From NCBI RefSeq assembly GCF_021277265.1, contig NZ_JAJSOH010000002.1:670818-734817 (forward strand): a stretch of 64,000 bases of DNA. Reading direction: 5' to 3'. Below, piece by piece: positions 36,634-43,745 of the stretch; the stretch's first letter is position 1, and each line of letters opens with the position of its first letter. The notes under the pieces were generated by a model, which saw only the letters and a list, made by a program, of their open reading frames with translations, made no database searches and was not told the origin of the DNA. This DNA is from Kineosporia rhizophila (lineage in GTDB: Bacteria; Actinomycetota; Actinomycetes; Actinomycetales; Kineosporiaceae). The translations under genes and the position numbers were made by a program.

Positions 36634-37878
36634 CTACGCGCGGCGCGCGGCCCGGCGGTCGAGGACCGCGACCCCGGCGAGCAGGAGCACCAGGATCGCG
36701 GCGAACCAGGTGAGGACGGTGGCGGTGGGCCAGTTGCGCACGCCCAGGCCCATGCCCAGGACCGGGCCGATCAGGCCGAGGTAGCCGATCAGGAACAGCC
36801 CGGCCAGGGCCTCACCGCGGCGGGCCGGGGCGGCCATCGCCACGACGGTGCCGATCGCGGCCTTGAACAGCACGCCCGCGCCGATCCCGGCCAGCACGCC
36901 GCCGACCACGAAGAGCGCCAGGTTCTCGGTGCGGGTCCCGGCCACCGTGGCCACCAGACCGGTCACCTCGAACAGCAGGCCGACGTTGAGCTTGGCCCGG
37001 GCGGTGAGGCGGGCGGTGAGCACCTGGGCGGCGGCGGCCGCGCCGAACACCACGAACACGATCAGCCCGGCCAGCGCCCGCGAGGGGTGGTGCAGCGTGC
37101 CGGCCACGAAACCCGGTGCCACCGAGGTGAACAGGCCGAACACCGAGAAGCCGACGAACGCGGCGGCCGCGGCGGTGACGTAGCCGGCCGGGTCGCCGTG
37201 GTCGGCGCTGACCCGCTGCGGCCGGTAGGTGGGGGCGATCTCGGGACGGGTGACGGTTTCCGGTGCCTTCAGCACCGCGGCGACGGCGAGCAGCAGGAGC
37301 ACCACGAAGACCAGGTACGGCGTGCGCAGCGGCGCGTCCACCCACTGGGCCAGGAAACCGGCGACCAACGGGCCCAGACCCAGTCCGCCGATGTTGGCCG
37401 CGGTGGAGACCGTCTCGAACCGCTGGGCCGAGGCGGTGGGCCGATGGGCGGCGTGCAGCTCGGCCAGGTGCGCAGTGGCGGTGGCGGTGATCATCCCGAC
37501 CCCCAGGCCGGTGACCAGCCGGGCGAGGAGCAGCACGGTCAGGTCGGTGCTGACCACGAAGAGGACGGCGGCCACGAGTTCCAGCAGCAGCGCGGGCACC
37601 AGCACCCGGCGCCGGCCCACCCAGTCCGAGACGTGGCCGGCCAGGACCAGGCTGATCACGACGCCGACCGCGTAGACCGCGAACACCACGGTGACCATGA
37701 AGGTGGAGAACCCGTCGCGCGCCATGTAGAGCGGGTAGAGCGGGGTGGGGACGGTGGAGAAGGCCATTGCGGTGAGGAAGGCGAAGGCGATCAGCCAGAA
37801 CCCGGCGCCGTGGCGACGGGAGCCCAGCGGGGCGGCGAGAGGAGCCGGCCGGGCCGGCGAAACAGCCGATGAGGACAT
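36634..37878 (-). CDS. MFS transporter (drug/sugar efflux type)
   Basis: A 414-residue major facilitator with 12 predicted membrane helices. The loop 2-3 motif is GHVSDWVGRRRVLVP, and TGLGVGMITATATAHLAEL lies in helix 4. The ATG at 37878 has GGGAG upstream. It is divergent from a LysR regulator across 84 bases, the usual arrangement for a substrate-induced exporter. The substrate is not predictable. Confidence 0.85.
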   Translation of the reverse strand: MSSSAVSPARPAPLAAPLGSRRHGAGFWLIAFAFLTAMAFSTVPTPLYPLYMARDGFSTFMVTVVFAVYAVGVVISLVLAGHVSDWVGRRRVLVPALLLELVAAVLFVVSTDLTVLLLARLVTGLGVGMITATATAHLAELHAAHRPTASAQRFETVSTAANIGGLGLGPLVAGFLAQWVDAPLRTPYLVFVVLLLLAVAAVLKAPETVTRPEIAPTYRPQRVSADHGDPAGYVTAAAAAFVGFSVFGLFTSVAPGFVAGTLHHPSRALAGLIVFVVFGAAAAAQVLTARLTARAKLNVGLLFEVTGLVATVAGTRTENLALFVVGGVLAGIGAGVLFKAAIGTVVAMAAPARRGEALAGLFLIGYLGLIGPVLGMGLGVRNWPTATVLTWFAAILVLLLAGVAVLDRRAARRA

Positions 37879-37900
37879 GGCTCCCACTGTGGCGATCGAC

Positions 37901-37955
37901 AGCTATCGCGTCCAACGAATGTTCTCGCTCATAGCCATCTCGGATCGCGATAGCT
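37901..37955. promoter_or_regulatory. Inverted repeat in the MFS/LysR divergent promoter
   Basis: AGCTATCGCG (37901-37910) and CGCGATAGCT (37946-37955) are perfect inverted copies separated by 35 bases. CGATCGACAGCTATCG nearby also fits a LysR T-N11-A box. The right arm ends 7 bases before the lysR GTG, which has no ribosome-binding site and may be leaderless. This is a probable autoregulatory and activator site. Confidence 0.5.
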
Positions 37956-37962
37956 TGGTCAG

Positions 37963-38859
37963 GTGGAACTCCGTCACCTCGAGTACTTCGTCGCGGTCGC
38001 CGAGGAGCAGAACTTCACCCGCGCGGCCGAGCGCCTGCACATCGTGCAGTCCGCGGTCTCCGCGGCGGTGAAGAACCTGGAACGCAGCCTCGGTTCGCAG
38101 CTGCTGGAACGCGGCGGCCGCCGGGTCACGCTCACCGATGCCGGAGCAGTACTCCTTCCGCACGCCCGAGCAACTCTGGACGCTGCCCGCGACGCCCGCG
38201 ACGCGGTCGCCCGGGTGCGGGGCGGGTTGGGCGGATCGTTACGGATCGGCGTGCTCACCTCGATCCGCTTCGTCGACGTGCCGGCCCTGCTGGGTGAGTA
38301 CCACCGGCGCCACCCCGGGGTGCAGCTGCACACGCGCACCGCCGCGACCGGCACCCAGGGCCTGTTCGGCCTGCTCGCCGACCACCGCCTGGACCTGGCC
38401 TTCGTCACCCCCGGCGGGCCCCCGCCGGCCGGGATCCAGCTGATCGACCTGACCGCCTCGATGCTCGACCTGGTGCTGCCGGAGGGGCATCCGCTGGCCG
38501 AGCAGGACACCGTGCCGATCCAGCGGCTCGCCGACCTGAACTTCATCGACGCCCCGGTCGGCTACGGCAGTCGCACCGTGGCCGACCAGGCCTTCGCCGC
38601 GGCCGGGGTGCGCCGGCGGGTGGTCATCGAGATCACCGAGTACGCGATCGGCCCGGACTACGTGCGCAACGGGCTCGGGGTGGCTCTGTTCCCCCGCTAC
38701 GGCCTGGCCGGGGTGCCCGGCATCGCGGTGCGCCCGGTGACCGGCGCGGACTTCACCTTCCCGCTGGCCCTGGCCGTTCCCGACGACCGCACCCCGAGCG
38801 CGGCCGCCCAGGCCCTGATCGGGCTGATCCGCGAGCGGGTCGAGGCTCCGGAGGACTGA
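37963..38859 (+). CDS. LysR-family transcriptional regulator
   Basis: A 298-residue regulator. The N-terminal winged helix reads MELRHLEYFVAVAEEQNFTRAAERLHIVQSAVSAAVKNLERSLGSQLLERGGRRVTLTDAG. A two-lobed effector domain starts near residue 90 (LRIGVLTSIRFVDVPALLGEYHRRHP). It is transcribed away from the MFS gene and probably controls it. The inducer is unknown. Confidence 0.92.
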   Translation: MELRHLEYFVAVAEEQNFTRAAERLHIVQSAVSAAVKNLERSLGSQLLERGGRRVTLTDAGAVLLPHARATLDAARDARDAVARVRGGLGGSLRIGVLTSIRFVDVPALLGEYHRRHPGVQLHTRTAATGTQGLFGLLADHRLDLAFVTPGGPPPAGIQLIDLTASMLDLVLPEGHPLAEQDTVPIQRLADLNFIDAPVGYGSRTVADQAFAAAGVRRRVVIEITEYAIGPDYVRNGLGVALFPRYGLAGVPGIAVRPVTGADFTFPLALAVPDDRTPSAAAQALIGLIRERVEAPED

Positions 38860-39091
38860 TGACCGGCGCATTCAGCAGGGATTAGGGAACCGTCGGGCAC
38901 GATTGCGACGAAAGACCTGTGGCCACTGCGACATCCGGGTGAAGCGGCGCGCAGAGCCGGGAACCAGAGCGTTGGATGGCACGTTATGGCCCGGAGAACT
39001 GCCCCCCTACCCGGAGAGAGATGGACGACGACCACTATCCATGCCCCCTGATGCGCGCCACACCTGACGCGGGGAAGGGGGGAACGAACTG

Positions 39092-40489
39092 ATGTGGGTC
39101 CTTTCACTGCTCCTGGGCATCCTGGTGGTGCTGGCGATCACCGCCGTCACCGGATACTTCGTGGCGCAGGAATTCGCATACATGGCGGTCGACCGGGCCG
39201 CCCTCACCGCCCGGGCCGCCGCCGGGGACAGCGCGGCCGAGCGGGCGCTCAAGGTCACCCGGCGCACCTCGTTCATGCTGTCCGGCGCCCAGCTGGGCAT
39301 CACCGTCACCGGTCTGCTGGTCGGATACGTGGCCGAGCCGCTGATCGGTGAGGCCCTCGGCGAGGCGCTGGGCGGCGTCGGCGTGCCCACCGGCGTCGGC
39401 ATCGCCATCGGCACCGTTCTCGCACTGCTGTTCTCCACCGCGGTGCAGATGATCTTCGGCGAGCTGTTCCCGAAGAACCTGGCCATCGCCCGGCCCGACC
39501 CGGTGGCGCTCTGGCTGGCCGCCTCCACCACCGCCTACCTGGCGGTGTTCGGCTGGCTCATCCAGATCTTCGACAAGTCGTCCAACGCGCTGCTGAAGGT
39601 CCTCGGCATCGAGCCGGCCCACGACGTGGAGCACTCGGCCACCGCCCGCGACCTGGAGCACATCGTGGCCGAGTCGGCCGAGAGCGGCGACCTGCCCAAG
39701 GAGCTCTCGCTGCTGCTGGACCGCATCCTCGACTTCCCGCAGCAGGACGTGCAGCACGCGATGATCCCGCGGGCGGCGGTGGGCGTGGTGCACGCCGACG
39801 ACCCGCTGACCCGGGTGCGCGAGCTGATGAGCACCGGCCACAGCCGTTACCCGGTGCTCGGCCCGGCCGACGAGGTGCTGGGCGTGGTGCACATGCAGGA
39901 CGTGCTGCCGCTGGCCCTGGACCAGCCCGGGACGGCCCGGGACATCATGCGCCCGGCCACCCTGGTGCCGACCACCATGCCGTTGCCCGCCCTGCTGCAG
40001 CTGCTGGTGATCAAGCGGGCCCAGATGGCCTGCGTGCTGGACGAGTACGGCGGTTTCAGCGGTCTGATCACCGCCGAGGACCTGGCCGAGGAGCTGGTCG
40101 GCGAGATCACCGACGAGCACGACCCGGCGTTGCGGCCCCGGGCCCCGCAGACCGCGGACGGCGTCTGGGTGCTGCCCGGCTCGCTCCCCCTGGACGAGGT
40201 GGAACGGGTGGTCGACGTGGACCTGCCGCGGGGTGACTTCGAGACGCTGGCCGGCCTGGTGATCGCTCGCCACGGCACGCTGCCCGGGGTGGGCACGGTG
40301 GTCGAGGTCGAGCTGCCGACCGACCCGGCGCTGCTGGCGATGGACGGCGAACCGCCCCGGTTCGTGATGCACGCCGAGGTGGTGCGGGTGCACCGGCACG
40401 TGCCCGCCGAGCTACGGGTCCGGATCGAGCAGTTCAGCAGCAAGCCGGAGGACGACGAGACCGCGCCGGCCAAGGAGGTGGACCGATGA
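39092..40489 (+). CDS. CNNM/CorC-HlyC family membrane protein 1
   Basis: A 465-residue protein with a DUF21/CNNM transmembrane domain (residues 1-195; GYFVAQEFAYMAVDRAALTARA and MIFGELFPKNLAIARPD), a CBS pair (about 215-335; RYPVLGPADEVLGVVHMQDVL and QMACVLDEYGGFSGLITAEDLAEELVGEI), and a CorC/HlyC domain ending near residue 440. Such proteins are linked to magnesium/cobalt efflux or Mg-Na exchange; the haemolysin name is historical. The stop overlaps the next gene as ATGA. Confidence 0.9.
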   Translation: MWVLSLLLGILVVLAITAVTGYFVAQEFAYMAVDRAALTARAAAGDSAAERALKVTRRTSFMLSGAQLGITVTGLLVGYVAEPLIGEALGEALGGVGVPTGVGIAIGTVLALLFSTAVQMIFGELFPKNLAIARPDPVALWLAASTTAYLAVFGWLIQIFDKSSNALLKVLGIEPAHDVEHSATARDLEHIVAESAESGDLPKELSLLLDRILDFPQQDVQHAMIPRAAVGVVHADDPLTRVRELMSTGHSRYPVLGPADEVLGVVHMQDVLPLALDQPGTARDIMRPATLVPTTMPLPALLQLLVIKRAQMACVLDEYGGFSGLITAEDLAEELVGEITDEHDPALRPRAPQTADGVWVLPGSLPLDEVERVVDVDLPRGDFETLAGLVIARHGTLPGVGTVVEVELPTDPALLAMDGEPPRFVMHAEVVRVHRHVPAELRVRIEQFSSKPEDDETAPAKEVDR

Positions 40490-41499
40490 GCAACCCGATC
40501 GTCGTCATCGTGACGACCATCGCGCTGATCGCGCTCAGCGCCTTCTTCGTGGCGGTGGAGTTCGCCCTGCTGGCGGCTCGCCGGCACCGGCTGGAAGACA
40601 TGGCCACCGACAGCCGGGCGGCCCGGGCCGCGCTGCGCAGCTCCTCGGAGCTGACCGTGCTGCTGGCCGGTTCGCAGCTCGGGATCACCGCCTGCACCCT
40701 GGCGCTGGGTGCGGTGACCAAACCGGCCGTGCACCACTGGCTCACCCCGATGTTCGAGTCGTGGGGCATGGGTTACCTGCCGGCCGACATCGTCGGATTC
40801 GTGCTCGCCCTGATCATCGTCACCTTCCTGCACCTGGTGGTCGGCGAGATGGCGCCGAAGTCGTGGGCGATCGCCCACCCGGAGACCTCGGCGGTGCTGC
40901 TGGCGCTGCCGATGCGGGCGTTCATGGCCTTCACCCGGCCGCTGCTGACCGGGCTGAACGAGATCGCCAACTGGTGCCTGCGCCGGGTGAACGTGGAGCC
41001 GGCCGAGCAGGTGGCCTCCGGCCGGGACCCGGCCGCGCTGCGCAGCCTGGTCGAGCACTCGGCCAGCGTCGGGGCGCTCGAGGTGGGCTACTCCGACCGG
41101 ATCAACAGCGCCCTGCAGCTCGAGGCGCTGACCATCGGCGACCTGGTGCAGCGCGAGCGCGGCACCACCTCGGTGCCGTCGGGGGCCAGCGTGCGGCAGG
41201 TGCGGGAGGCCTCGATGGCCTCGGGGCACCTGCGCATCCTGATCGGGGAGGGCGATCACATGCACGCCGTGGTGCACGTGCGCGACACCCTGCTGACGCC
41301 GGACGAGACCCCGGTCGAGGCCCTGGCCCGGCCGGTGTACACCCTGCCGGTGGAGACCAAGGTGTTCCAGGCGCTCAACCAGATGCGCGAGACCCGCAAC
41401 CACCTGGCCGCGATCACCGAGAACGGCCGCTACGTGGGCGTGATCACCCTGGCCGACCTCCTGGAACGACTCTTCCCGGAGGCCGTCCCGGCCGCCTGA
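40486..41499 (+). CDS. CNNM/CorC-HlyC family membrane protein 2 (short form)
   Basis: A 337-residue paralogue of the preceding protein. The CNNM domain (SAFFVAVEFALLAARRHRLEDMA; FLHLVVGEMAPKSWAIAHPE) is followed by a CBS pair (residues about 205-330). It ends at VITLADLLERLFPEA, so the C-terminal CorC_HlyC domain is missing. Tandem long and short CNNM genes with a 4-base overlap are common in actinobacteria and probably form a heteromer. Confidence 0.88.
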   Translation: MSNPIVVIVTTIALIALSAFFVAVEFALLAARRHRLEDMATDSRAARAALRSSSELTVLLAGSQLGITACTLALGAVTKPAVHHWLTPMFESWGMGYLPADIVGFVLALIIVTFLHLVVGEMAPKSWAIAHPETSAVLLALPMRAFMAFTRPLLTGLNEIANWCLRRVNVEPAEQVASGRDPAALRSLVEHSASVGALEVGYSDRINSALQLEALTIGDLVQRERGTTSVPSGASVRQVREASMASGHLRILIGEGDHMHAVVHVRDTLLTPDETPVEALARPVYTLPVETKVFQALNQMRETRNHLAAITENGRYVGVITLADLLERLFPEAVPAA

Positions 41500-41509
41500 T
41501 CACCCGATG

Positions 41510-41566
41510 AGATCCGGTACGCCGACCGCCCTGAGAGAATGTGGGGCATGTCGGCGTACCGGATCT
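41510..41566. repeat. 17-bp perfect inverted repeat enclosing a start codon
   Basis: AGATCCGGTACGCCGAC (41510-41526) and GTCGGCGTACCGGATCT (41550-41566) are perfect inverted copies with a 23-base loop. The loop holds the leader and the first two bases of the phosphatase ATG (41548-41550); the right arm encodes its first residues. In RNA this would form a very stable hairpin presenting the start region in its loop. It could end the CNNM transcript, control phosphatase translation or be a repressor site. Confidence 0.75.
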
Positions 41567-42054
41567 GTTTCGTCTGCACGGGCAACATCTGCCGCTCGCC
41601 CTCGGCCGAGGTGATCCTGCGGGCCCGCGCCGAGGACGCGGGGCTGGACGTGGTGGTCGACTCGGCCGGCACCGACAGCTACCACGTCGGCGATCCGGCC
41701 GACCAGCGCGCGCTCCGGGCCATGAAGACGGCCGGATACGACGGCTCGGCCCACCTGGCCCGGCAGTTCGACGAGGACTGGTTCGCCGAGCGCGACCTGG
41801 TGGTGGCGCTCGACCGGGGGCACCTGCGGATCCTGTACAGCCTGGCCCCGGACGACGAGGCGGCGGCGAAGATCCGGATGTTCCGCTCCTTCGACCCGGA
41901 GCTGGAAGACCTCGACGAGGACGACCCCCGGCTCGACGTGGCCGATCCCTACTACGGCGACGACGCCGGGTTCACCACGATGATCGAAGAGCTCGAGGCG
42001 GCGGCCGACGGCCTGGTCGACTTCCTGCTGGAGCGCACGGAACACCCGGCCTGA
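41548..42054 (+). CDS. Low-molecular-weight protein-tyrosine-phosphatase family enzyme
   Basis: A 168-residue LMW-PTP. The P-loop is FVCTGNICRSPSAE (CX5RS) at residues about 6-19, and the general-acid loop is DVADPYYGDD near residue 130. Homologues begin MxxYRICFVC, favouring the ATG at 41548 over one three codons upstream. The stop overlaps the next start (TGATG), pairing it with a fructosamine-kinase homologue. In bacteria this pair has been linked to removal of sugar-phosphate adducts from proteins, so its real substrate may be ketosamine phosphate rather than phosphotyrosine. Confidence 0.9.
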   Translation: MSAYRICFVCTGNICRSPSAEVILRARAEDAGLDVVVDSAGTDSYHVGDPADQRALRAMKTAGYDGSAHLARQFDEDWFAERDLVVALDRGHLRILYSLAPDDEAAAKIRMFRSFDPELEDLDEDDPRLDVADPYYGDDAGFTTMIEELEAAADGLVDFLLERTEHPA

Positions 42055-42812
42055 TGCAGTTCACCAAGCGCGACCCGCAGGCCGCGGCCGGTTTCTACCG
42101 GGTCGAGGCGGCGGGGTTGCGCTGGCTGGGCGAGGCCCAGGGCGGTGTGCCCACTGCCGAGGTGCTCGAAGTGACCGACACGTCGATCACCCTGCCTCGA
42201 TACCCCACCGTCGCGCCGACGCCGGATCAGGCCCGCGAGTTCGGCCGCCGACTTGCTCTCACTCACCAGGCCGGGGCTCCGCACCACGGTGCTCCCCCGC
42301 CCGGCGTCGACGATGGTTTCATCGCCACTCTCCCCCTGCGCCATCTGTCGCAACCCCCGCGCCACTGGGGTGAGTTCTACGCGCGTTGCCGTGTGGAGCC
42401 GTTCGCCCGCTCCGCAGCGCAATCCGGCGCCCTGGACGCAAAGGGGCTCACAAGCGTCCTCAAGCTCTGTGACCTACTGATCGAAGGCCGGCTCACCGGC
42501 CCCGAGATCCCGGCCGCCCGCCTGCACGGCGATCTCTGGAGCGGCAATGTGCTCTGGACCGCGAAGGGAGCGCTGCTGATCGACCCGGCAGCCCACGGCG
42601 GCCACCCGGAGACCGATCTGGCCATGCTGGCTCTGTTCGGCCTACCCCACCTCGAAGTGGTGCTCGACGCCTACATCCAGACCGCGCCGCTGCCCGAGGG
42701 CTGGCAGAAACGCGTCCGTCTGCACCAACTGCATCCTCTGCTCGTGCACGCTGCCCTCTTCGGGCCGTCGTACGGAGCACAGTCGGCCGCGGTGGCACGC
42801 GCCTATTTGTGA
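42054..42812 (+). CDS. Fructosamine/ketosamine 3-kinase family protein
   Basis: A 252-residue kinase of the fructosamine-3-kinase family with the APH-like fold. The catalytic loop is RLHGDLWSGNVLW and the metal-binding segment is ALLIDPAAHGGHPETDLAMLALFG, both diagnostic of the family. Other family landmarks are FYRVEAAGLRWLGEA, GFIATLPLRH and WGEFYARCRVEPFA. The N-terminus is slightly short, about 35 residues less than human FN3K. Phosphorylation at C3 destabilises the ketoamine so it leaves the protein. It is coupled to the LMW phosphatase gene. Confidence 0.9.
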   Translation: MQFTKRDPQAAAGFYRVEAAGLRWLGEAQGGVPTAEVLEVTDTSITLPRYPTVAPTPDQAREFGRRLALTHQAGAPHHGAPPPGVDDGFIATLPLRHLSQPPRHWGEFYARCRVEPFARSAAQSGALDAKGLTSVLKLCDLLIEGRLTGPEIPAARLHGDLWSGNVLWTAKGALLIDPAAHGGHPETDLAMLALFGLPHLEVVLDAYIQTAPLPEGWQKRVRLHQLHPLLVHAALFGPSYGAQSAAVARAYL

Positions 42813-42831
42813 ACCAGCCAGAATATGGTCC

Positions 42832-43434
42832 ATGACGGCACCGGGGGGCGAACGCAGAGGCGCACTGATCACGCTGCCGCCGCGCCGCTGGATCCGCCGT
42901 ACAGCGATCGCCTCGGTGGTGTTTGCGCTGGTGGTCGGGGTAGGAGGTGGGCGGCTGTACTCCTTCCCGCGCACAGACGTGCTGAAGCCGGGCGACCAGG
43001 TGGACGCGGTGCTCGCCCTCGGTGGGCGCACCGAGACCGCCTACTACGCGATCTCGATGGCCGAGCAGGGCATCACCCCGGTGGTCCTGGTCTCCAATCC
43101 CTACCCCCAGGACGAGGCCTTCCAGGGCATCCACGACCTGTGCGCCACCCGGCCCACCACCTACGAGCTGATCTGCTTCGACCCCGACCCCCGCACCACC
43201 CGGGGCGAGGCCCAGGAGCTGGGCCGGCTCGCCGCCGGGCGGGGCTGGGACGAGGTCGCCGTAGTAGCGGCGAAGTATCACATCAGCCGAACTCGTACGA
43301 TCACGAAACGCTGCTACCCCGGCCGTCTCTATCTGGTCGAGGCGCCGATGGAGATTCCGCCGGCGAACTGGGTGTACCAGTACGTGCGACAGACCCTGGG
43401 CTACGCGAAGGTGGCTCTGCAGCAGGGGTGTTAG
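42832..43434 (+). CDS. DUF218 (YdcF/SanA/ElyC-like) membrane-anchored protein
   Basis: A 200-residue protein with a basic N-terminus and one membrane span (TAIASVVFALVVGVGGG). An extracellular DUF218 domain follows: DAVLALGGRTETAYYAISMAEQGITPVVLVSN, TRGEAQELGRLAAGRGWDEVAVVAAKYHISRTRTITKRCY. E. coli relatives SanA and ElyC act in envelope integrity. The stop overlaps the nirD stop on the other strand by 3 bases. Confidence 0.85.
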   Translation: MTAPGGERRGALITLPPRRWIRRTAIASVVFALVVGVGGGRLYSFPRTDVLKPGDQVDAVLALGGRTETAYYAISMAEQGITPVVLVSNPYPQDEAFQGIHDLCATRPTTYELICFDPDPRTTRGEAQELGRLAAGRGWDEVAVVAAKYHISRTRTITKRCYPGRLYLVEAPMEIPPANWVYQYVRQTLGYAKVALQQGC

Positions 43435-43745
43435 GCCTGCAGCACGATCTGCCCGTCCACCTCCTGCACCTCCAGGACCTCCAGATCGGGCTGCCCCGAA
43501 CGGGAGCAGCCGGTGGTCAGGTCCCAGGCGTTCAGGTGCAGCGGGCAGATGATCGTGTTCTCGTCGACCTGGGAGTCGGCCAACGGCCCGCCGGCGTGCG
43601 GGCAGACCGCCGGAACGGCCCGCAGCGCACCGGATCTCAGGCGGAACACGGCGATCGTACGTTCACCCAGCTGGTAGGCCCGGCCCTCGCCGGGCGGGAT
43701 GGCCTCGACCGTGTCGAGAACGACCCCGGTGGACAGGATGGTCAT
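43431..43745 (-). CDS. nirD: Nitrite reductase small subunit NirD (Rieske type)
   Basis: A 104-residue subunit of NADH-dependent assimilatory nitrite reductase. Unlike NirD forms that lost the cluster, this one keeps a full Rieske set: C48-P-H50 and C67-P-L-H70, with GGPLAD between. The ATG at 43745 overlaps the nirB stop (ATGA). It is the last gene of the nitrate operon. Confidence 0.93.
   Translation of the reverse strand: MTILSTGVVLDTVEAIPPGEGRAYQLGERTIAVFRLRSGALRAVPAVCPHAGGPLADSQVDENTIICPLHLNAWDLTTGCSRSGQPDLEVLEVQEVDGQIVLQA

Noticed and set aside
38860..39091. Metal-sensing riboswitch before the CNNM genes
   Set aside because: I compared the leader with Mg (M-box) and Mn (yybP-ykoY) core motifs and found no match.
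41539..41547. Earlier ATG of the LMW phosphatase
   Set aside because: It would add MWG before a start that fits homologues better, and it lacks a ribosome-binding site.
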